Assembly (NCBI RefSeq): GCF_037975245.1
Contig: NC_092563.1
Coordinates: 16,651,094-16,715,093, forward strand
Length of the DNA stretch: 64,000 bases
Direction: 5' to 3'
Source of the DNA: Apostichopus japonicus
Lineage: Eukaryota > Echinodermata > Holothuroidea > Aspidochirotida > Stichopodidae
A program made the translations under genes and the position numbers. Below the pieces are notes generated by a model. The model ran no database searches, was not told where the DNA came from, and saw nothing but the letters and a program-made list of their open reading frames with translations. How positions within the stretch are numbered: the first letter of the stretch is position 1; each line of letters opens with the position of its first letter. Shown here one piece after another: positions 55,613 to 64,000 of the stretch.

Positions 55613-58600
55613 GTGTGTAAGATCTTGCATATATAGTTGACCTCTGCATGTTCCAGCTATGAATCATTCACTCTCAGAATAAATGTTGACATTTGTCTTC
55701 ACAATACTGCATATTGGATATTTTGAAATTAAAGCATTCTCCTCACATGTACCTTCGTGCAAAGGCATACAAACTTCATAAAGGCACAAGGAAGTAGCAT
55801 TTGTAATATCCTGCATCATTGAGTGGAAAATCTGGTTAGTAAAGATAAAAAAAATGTAGCAAAATAATTTTTATTTCATTGCACAGAATGTAGTTTAATA
55901 CGGCTGCCGTGGCACGATTTGATGGATTGATTGATTGCTTTATTGACTGTTTTTATCAGTTGATAGATGGATGAATATTTTTATCGATCAGCCGATTGAT
56001 CGATTTCACGGCAAAATTAACGTAAAATGGTAGAATTTGATCATTGTTGGTAGTTGAAGTTGTTGAGAATGCACCATCATGTCAAAGCACATATCGACAG
56101 GAAGTACTCTTCATGTTGAATCGGTTCCTGTTTCCGTTTGTTTTAAGTTTAATTTTAATTCCTATTTCATCGTAATTTTAAGACAAAGAAAGGAAAGAAA
56201 AACAAAGCATTCATAAGACATTGTAGTTGCTAGTTAACTTAACAACCACACAACTAGAAAACTTATACAATGTAATTATGGATCTTTACGTGAGTGTTGT
56301 TTCACAAGAGCATTCATCTCCAATAGTTTCAAAACCATCCGGCGAAGCAGGGGAAACAAAAAAACACACAACAAGAAAAAAACAATGAACAGAGGTTTCA
56401 TGGTGTGAGGAAATTGCTGATTATATGTAGGGACGGAAGCAATGTCGCCACCTTTTGATTTAACGCAGTTTTAAAACAATGTTCAGTCGTGACTACTTCA
56501 GGGGCACTATTGTTTCGAGGGAGAAAAGAATAGCTAATTAATAACTAGTTAATGATGCTTTTAACATGGGTTGGATGATGCATATCAGGTTTATAATTCA
56601 TCCATAAGTAATACAGAGCACACTCTCATTCACTCGTAGTCTAGTTCACAAATTAAGAGCTGTATTGCTTTTCATTTCCGTATCCAAAAGTATCATTGCA
56701 TGATAGCGTTAAAGGATGGTGTCGAACTCAATCATCAACAAAGACTTACATGATAGAGGAGATTTTGAAAATGAAAATCTAATATAAAAATCTAATTAAA
56801 AAGAAATATTATTCAGAGATTTGACGATTTGAAACTTTTTTTATTTGGTATAATTTTACCAAATTTTAACGAGAAATTCTCAAAATAAGATTACCGTACA
56901 ATTGATCTAAGACACCCTGATGTTTTATTTTTTTTCTTGACGAAAGTGAGTTTGAAGAAGCTAATTTTTGCCTCTATCAATTGCCCAATGTTTCATTTGT
57001 TCATAACATTAATTAAAACTAATTAAGTCTAACTATTACACAGTCAGGAAATTTCCAACATTTTCTGACTTTTTGAGTCCATTTAATCGGACTATAGTCA
57101 AGTTAAGGAGCTGCATCGTTGCAATCATTTTGGCAATTGGACCACATTCTACGAAAAGCTTTAACATTAAACAACAATAGTGACATAGTGAGTTTACATA
57201 CGTTGTGGCATTTAAGACGCACTGACTTAGTTTTTCAATGTCAGTGCCTCTGTCATGTTTTGGTAATGAATGTCAGAAGGTTTCTGAACCTGAAACCATA
57301 TTATGACCTATTTCCACAGGATTCATTCAATTAATAATCATTAGCATCGTGTGTCACATTGACTGTTAAAGAGATCATTTACCTATTTGAGATGCATCAG
57401 TGTGGTAATTACTCTTACTAGTGATTAGCCTCTTAAGTGATTATGAAGCATCCTACTACATTGGTGCATATACTTTACTTTAACTGGCTCTTAGATTCTA
57501 CTTTTAGTTCAAAGCATGTTATATCTAAAATTGGAAGCAAACATGTTTTGAAATGTAGAATTTTTAATGCCATATGAAAGCAAAACGTTTTTCGCCTACC
57601 CTGCACACACAGACACATCCGTAGTAGATGTTTTTAGAAATTTGTGTTTACAAGAATTAATTACCGGTCATTTATGTCTGCCAATCAATCCAAGTCTCAT
57701 TATTGCAAAGCGTACAGTAAGGTACAGTATGTAAATATGCTATGAAAGTTTTGTACGCTTTTACAATATACTCTAAAACTCATGATTTTTCTAAAAAACC
57801 AAAAAGAAAGACTTTCTTGAGGTTTGAATAATCTATTGTGAAGAATCTATTGCAATAAAAAGTAATTATATATTAATTCATTTCTTGTAAGAGTGTTTGG
57901 ACTGTAACAGGAGACATTATACAGTCTTGGTGTGCATGGGTGGGCTGCATGTGTACGAATATTGTGCGGCCAGCGAGAATGCTTTCAGGACCCTGTCTTT
58001 ATTATGTGGCTGGTGGGAAATTTAGCTTAGATAGCATGTGAAGAAATGAATTATGTATAGTTTGAGGTACTTCTACTTGTGATAGGATATTTCAACTTTA
58101 ATAACAGATGGACAACATTTGCCCGGATGGATAGGTCATGTGTCCATTTTTCGTCCCAGGAAATGGGTAGATCCTAAAGTGTTACGGCACATGGATTGGG
58201 GTAAACAAATTTCAACTAATTCGCAAACCAGATCAACTTTGTGCCCACCTCTGTTGTACCGTATTTATGCTAACACACAGCAAGATGCTTTAAGGCCAAG
58301 GCTAATTACCCAGACAATGATCATATTTGCTCAGAGACCTTTTTTCACACATTTAGGATTTCCTTGTAGTAGTCATAATATGTACCAGATAAATTCTAAG
58401 GACATTGCGTGTGAATAATTGCAAAAAATGTAGTTTGGGGTCAAGTGTTAATTGTTAGCATATTGAGATGGATTCTAAGTTTGTTAATACCATTTTTGCT
58501 CAGCTGTCTGCCTTTAAATAATCAAATCAAAGTTTTGAAACTGTTCACAACATCGTATAACCATATTTGACTACAAGTTGAACTGGCTTTATGAGGTCGA

Positions 58601-60358
58601 ATTATGTTCAATTGCATTATAAAGATCAAGTGCTATAAAAAAATACACATGAATATTGGCAAAGGCCATTATAGGAGTTGATGAACAGGATATTAATGCA
58701 TAAATTCCTTTGGTAGGGGCAGGTTAAGGTAAGAGAAACAGTCCATGACTCTTTGGAAACCATTCTGAATGGGGATCTTCAATGTTTCTTACCGAGGGCG
58801 CTGTTATGCCTGTGATCTATGCTTTATTACACAAGCTCCAAAGATTTTGTTTATCTCAATCATTGTACTAGTTGTTTAAATATGTAATACAAAAGATCTC
58901 GTCTTCAATAAGTACAAACGAAATAAGACACCACCAGTGATCAACTATGAACAGCAGATTTCAAATACGTTGAAAGAAGCATTCTGATTGGCTGACGAAC
59001 AGTTCGTGTGTAGAGTCCCCAAACGAATGGTGACCTACAAAATTTGTTGCTAATATGTGTACTAGAAAATAATGAGTGGTGCGAGCCGTATTTTAGCTGG
59101 AATAAATATGTGACACTATGTTTGCATTAGGGAATGAATATGCAGGTAGTTTGTGTAAATGTTTGTATGTCAGGGTCTCCACAAAGGAATTCTCAGTGAT
59201 TTCAAAGATTGCAGCTTGCCAAATGTTGCAGAAACTAGATAGGACCGGTATTTAATACAGGGCTCCTCTGTCGATGGTAGGACTTTGCTGGAGATTCCAA
59301 TTCATGGAAGATCTTTCAAAAGAGTGAAACTTGTGGTTCTTGTTTGTTTGTGATGGTGAAAGTGGTACCTCCCCTTTCTCTCCCCCCCAGTATTTGTCTT
59401 CAAATGGGTAGGGGTATGTGCGCTCTTGTTCGTAACATAGGGACGTAAGTGCTGGTTTGGATTACAGTACCAGGAATGGATGTCAAAGGGAGGACACTCA
59501 CTTCGAAGCGAGATGGTTTGAACCCATTAACGATATTAATCTACAGGTTTGGTGTGAAGTGTCACGAGTCAAGGCAGTGTTAACTTTAAATTTTATGTAG
59601 GAAGCAATTTTAATCTATTGAGCATTTGTTATAACAATCCACTTTTCTGTTTTAAAGGTTGGGAATGAAAGCGTCGCTAATTATTCTCAATTTTGTTTTT
59701 GGTGCATTTAATGAGCTTTTACATCTTTTCTGTCAGAAAATTTGGCAAAACCTTGATACAGTGGTGAGGAAGTTTAACTGCATGTTTACTGCACTTTTTC
59801 TTTTTTGGTTGGTCAAAAGAAAGAAAAAGGAATAGGTGGAAAACATGATGAACCATCATTCATGGCTATTTTTCTTTCCACTTTAGAGTAGATTTCATCC
59901 TCAACTTTTTAAATAAAGTCCAGGAGACTGAAATGAAATTCAACTTGTAGAATGTGTTTTGTAGTTGCAGTTTGTGATGTAAATCTCTTTCATGTGGTTA
60001 CCATTACAAGAAAAGGTGTTTAAAACCTATTTTATTATAATTAAGTTTGTCATGGCATGATTGCATATTTCCTGTAGTGGTTTCTTGGAATGACTTGATA
60101 GAATAGTACACATGGCATGATATGATTCTTAGACTGCAAAACAACAACATCATCAATTTCAATTTTCATATTTTTTTTTTTCAATTTTCAATTCATATTT
60201 CTCATATGTTAAATTATAAAATATAGCAAAACGGTTGGAACTGAACATAAATGAAAAACAGAGACAACAGTCATCGTGGCTAGTGACCAAGAAGAAACAA
60301 AAAACAAAATACCAAACTACCAAAATACGCAAATACGCAAATACAAAAAAAAAATACA

Positions 60359-60670
60359 CAGTTCAAAGTTCAAAGTTCAATAAGGACTAGACAGAGGGAC
60401 ATAAGAAGACAATAAATAGGACAGAGGGCAGAGAGAGAAGAGAGAAGGAAACAGGAAAGTAAAGACTTCAAAATAGAATGTGATGAGTCAAAGAACAAAA
60501 GTCAACTTGCTTACAGGTTATCGTGGAGAAGTTCATCCTTGAGTTTACTTTGAAATGACTTCTAAGAGAGACTTAGCAGATTTAACTGATTGAGAGAGAG
60601 ACTGCCACAGGTTGTAGCAATAGCCGTTAAGGAACAATTTTCCATACTGGCTGTTATGATGCATGTTTGC
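60359..60670 (-). mobile_element. Non-LTR retrotransposon remnant
   Basis: The minus-strand frame reads HHNSQYGKLFLNGYCYNLWQ then SLSQSVKSAKSLLEVISK and a stop. It resembles the WN-LP ... S..FK end of reverse transcriptase ORFs. Toward 60,359 the strand ends in TTGAACTTTGAACTTTGAAC, a tandem 3' tail as seen at 51.5 kb. Confidence 0.5.
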
Positions 60671-61516
60671 TTTAAATAAAATTCCTGTTAAGAGGTAGTG
60701 ATGGAGTAATTACAAGCATTAGAATGCCTCACAGCCTCAGGAATCAAGTCTCAGAAACATCAAACGTCAGTTTCGAGTATACATAGTCATTTCGTATGTG
60801 TGTCACACATACAGCAATAGTGCAATCAATATGGTAACTTGCTCTCTTAAGATGGGACATGAATCCATACATATGCATCTATATCTACTCATGTTTTAAC
60901 GGTCTACCGTACAGAACTTACCCTCAGATGTTAGCATCTTTAAAAATTGTCAGAATGGTATACATGTTCGACAAAAAAAGAAGGTTCTGATATGTATTGT
61001 GTTTATTCACAGTGCTGAAAATTGAGGTGTTTTCATATATGTATTTCAACAAAATTAAAATTTTCCTTTGAAGGGAAAATATTTTTAATGATTATATTAC
61101 AGTATGATGTTTCTTAGAGGCCGCTCATAGGTGATCTTTATTTGAACTTTTACCCTTTTTGTTTTCTTTTGACCTGTTATTGTGGGCATCAGCTTCATCC
61201 AGCTCTTGAAAACTGTGACATGATTTTTGATATGTTACAACTGTATTTGTGAGAGCAACACTTGCCCTTTCATTCTTACATCAGTCATATCGGGGAATTT
61301 TCACTCCATGAATTATTTTCAACTTTTTGCATCTTAAAATTATGTTTTTACCCCTTTTCGTTTCTTTTGCATTTGCCTCCTTTAAGCATCTGGCAATACC
61401 ATCAATTTCGGTAAACGTCTTATTTGTATAATGCACACGGTGGAAGAGTTGATATTAACAGGAACCATTAACAATGAAAAGAAAATTGAGCACATTCAGA
61501 ATTTCAGATCATGACA

Positions 61517-61650
61517 GAAGTGAAAATGATCAAACTGATTTATTACTAATTATAGTTAAATTTTGATTTGATTAATTATTAAAGAAGTGAAAATGATCAA
61601 ACTGATTTATAACTAATTATAGTTAAATTTTGATTTGATTAATTATTAAA
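61517..61650 (+). repeat. 67-bp tandem duplication
   Basis: Two adjacent copies starting GAAGTGAAAATGATCAAACT at 61,517 and 61,584. They differ at one base or nearly so. Each ends TTTGATTTGATTAATTATTAAA. Confidence 0.9.
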
Positions 61651-63639
61651 GATATGGTTGATTTCAATGTAACACATCATTTTGATTGGCTAATCCCAGT
61701 TTATACGGTTACTAAACTTGTGTGTCATAATAATATAGTGTGTTTATATATGTTATCATCATAATGAAAATAAAACAAAAACTGTAGGCCCAATTACTTT
61801 TACACATGTTATCATCATGGCAGATATACAATCATCCTCAATGATAATCTTGATATTTATTTGATCCAGTTGAATAAAAGGTTAGCATTTTAGCTGTCAA
61901 ATTTAGAATTTCATCAAAGTGCAATCTTTTAGTCCAATATTGCCACAAAGACGTACTGACACTCTCCTCATCGCCATATACATTTCACAAAATATGTAAC
62001 TGTAGTTAGAAACAATCATATCCTAAGCCACACAAACTTACTAAGAGGCCATGGTTTTGTACGTAAAGTTGCAACCAATTTTTATGTAAGCGTTCAACTA
62101 CTGCCACTGGAATATCCCGTTAACAAGATGTATAGACTCTTTGTCTTAATCAGACACAGGTCACAAATATTTTTTTTGTAACTGTGTCCTCTGATGCTCA
62201 GGGATAAAATCTGCATTATTTTGTATGAAAGTTTTCAATGAAAAGACCATTTGAATTCCTGAGAACACTCAATGATATGAATTCCACATTTTTGAATCGT
62301 CATGTCTTTGCTCTCATAAATTTATTTATTCCAACCCCATTATTTGGGGGCTCTTGATTTGCTCAAGAGACCACATTTGTGTATTCATAATGATAACCCT
62401 TCTCCTCCCCCCGCGAAATCTTATAGTTATAGTCTGAAGGAAAATAAATCTATTATTTGGCAGGTCATTCTTCACGGAAGGTATTTCTGATGAAAACTCG
62501 GTAAAGATATCCTGTTTGTGAAAACAATGATGATTACGGTAGAAACAAGTGATAGGAATTCATTGTGTGATAACAATGGGTACTATTCCATATGAATAGG
62601 ACTGCTAAAGTATTTCTGGTTGAGGCAGACTAATGGGTATAATTTCTAGTAAACACAATAGGTAGGTACATTTGGTACATCTAGTGAAAATAAATGAAAT
62701 AATAAACTTTGTGTGCTTTTGGAAGGAAATTCAGAGCATTCTTTCAAATAGTTTGGATAATGAATTGATATTTAATCTAGGTGAACATCATAAAAGTTGT
62801 AATAATGATGACTGGCAATTTGTTCGTGTTTTCCTGTTATTACAGGTTTTTCCACGAAAGAAAAGGGAGTGACGTTTATAGAAACTATAAGTATTTCTTG
62901 GGGAGTTGATTTTGAAACCTTTGTTGAAGTATTTCATTACTTAAACACCATAACGGTTCATTAACTCAACTTGATCAACTTTCATTTCAAAACAGTGGAA
63001 TTATAACAGTAGTAAAAAAAAAAATTAATGACTTAAAATGGTTTCCAACTTAACCACTAGCTGTAAGTAGATGTTCTTAAGACTTCCAAAATATATTTTA
63101 GAAGATTAATATTTTGTAGTGATAATGCCCCCCCAGTGGTCGACTATTCGGTGCAAAATTATCATAAGAATTACTTGTATTGCTGAATTTGGAACAGTTT
63201 TTTGTTACTGGTTGCTAACATCATAAAACCATTTTCATTTGTTACTGCACTTGATGTCATGTGACTACAATAAGCACTGAACTAATATCTAGATAAGGAG
63301 GCTACAGCACTCTGTAGAATATGCCATACAGTATTTGCACTGGTAGTATCGCACAGTGGTGCAGTAGTTACTGCATTTCACATGGTACTTACACATTTGG
63401 GAGTTGCCAGATACCTTATTTGCACAAATAAAATTTTATTTATAATTACATTTACAGTAGTTTAAATTTTTTTTTTACAAGTTGGAAATTATTAGCAGTA
63501 ATTAACATATCACCATATTATTATTTGCACAATTAACTTGAAATGTATAGTTTTTCTCCCCATTTTAAAAGGTTGTAAGCCTACGATCATTTTGTTTAAA
63601 ATAAGTTGATACGTAAGTGTGATGTTAAACATATATGTA

Positions 63640-63890
63640 TGTATGTATATTAGATCCTCCTGCAAGCAGGAACTCGCGAAGAAGCCTCATTGGCTTATCA
63701 AAGCCGCAAGCTGACCGAAGTCAGTCTCTAACATTCATATTTAACGTCCATGATTATGAATTGTTAATTGTCAACAACTCTGTAACCGGACGACATACAT
63801 TAATCTGGGAGTGACTCGAACCGGGGACATGATGTTATACTCTATATCCCTGTCGACAAAATTAATACTGTCAGTTTCAGACCAAAGTGA
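63640..63890 (-). mobile_element. tRNA-derived SINE
   Basis: Minus-strand box B GGTTCGAGTCAC lies at 63,811-63,822. The box A region is weak. The body contains GACTGACTTCGGTCAGCTTG and CCAATGAGGCTTCTTCGCGA and ends CCTGCTTGCAGGAGGATCTA, followed by a (TATG)n tail at 63,632-63,650. Confidence 0.6.
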
Positions 63891-64000
63891 ATGCAGTACG
63901 TTATGTTTGCGACGAGTCGATAAGGGATAGATATATTTGGAAATTTGCTTGATGGCTCAAGGGGTGTGGAGTCATCACTAAGCTGCATGAGATATGGAAT

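Noticed and set aside
57119-57334. 71-codon frame, considered as the next CARMIL exon
   Set aside because: It lacks the LRR pattern expected after exon 8, and no matching acceptor and donor frame it.
58119-58418. 99-codon frame with basic and hydrophobic residues
   Set aside because: No recognisable domain or splice context; length is compatible with chance in this composition.
62846-62890. gttattacag followed by GTTTTTCCACGAAAGAAAAG, considered as an exon
   Set aside because: An in-frame stop appears at once in the needed phase and the peptide is not LRR-like.

Overview
This is a gene-poor, AT-rich and intron-rich stretch of animal nuclear DNA. It has no operons or ribosome binding sites, but it has GT-AG introns up to 9.6 kb, TA microsatellites, tRNA-derived SINEs, MITEs and remains of non-LTR retrotransposons. 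The two genes and the repeat types suggest a marine invertebrate, perhaps a deuterostome such as an echinoderm. The sequence alone does not prove the taxon.

Layout. (1) Bases 1-14.7 kb hold no gene I can support. They contain copies of a dispersed repeat family (called family A here), an intact hAT-type MITE with an 8-bp target duplication, a 195-bp tandem duplication and several short degenerate tandem repeats. (2) Bases 14,783-16,585 (minus) are one uninterrupted 600-codon BTB-BACK-Kelch gene of the KLHL class. (3) Bases 16.6-22.8 kb separate two divergent genes and hold a retrotransposon tail, two abutting palindromes and a 55-bp direct repeat. (4) From 22,792 to the right end runs the 5' part of a plus-strand CARMIL (LRRC16) gene. 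Eight small exons with compatible splice phases encode 227 residues: the N-terminal PH domain, the linker and the entry to the leucine-rich repeats. A ninth 45-nt exon is possible. The rest of the gene must lie beyond base 64,000. (5) The CARMIL introns are full of repeats: SINEs, three retrotransposon tails, a TTAA-flanked MITE nested in an older repeat, a foldback, a seven-copy 116-bp minisatellite, and a small tRNA-like element carrying a complete type I hammerhead ribozyme on the minus strand (46,422-46,479).

How the genes relate. KLHL proteins usually serve as substrate adaptors of Cullin-3 ubiquitin ligases. CARMIL proteins bind membranes and regulate actin capping protein. Nothing here shows a joint pathway; their head-to-head placement only allows a shared upstream region. 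The strongest unexpected signal is the hammerhead ribozyme joined to a tRNA-like (Pol III box A/box B) sequence. A weaker hammerhead-like block occurs twice in a tandem element 9 kb upstream. Both elements sit beside TA arrays.
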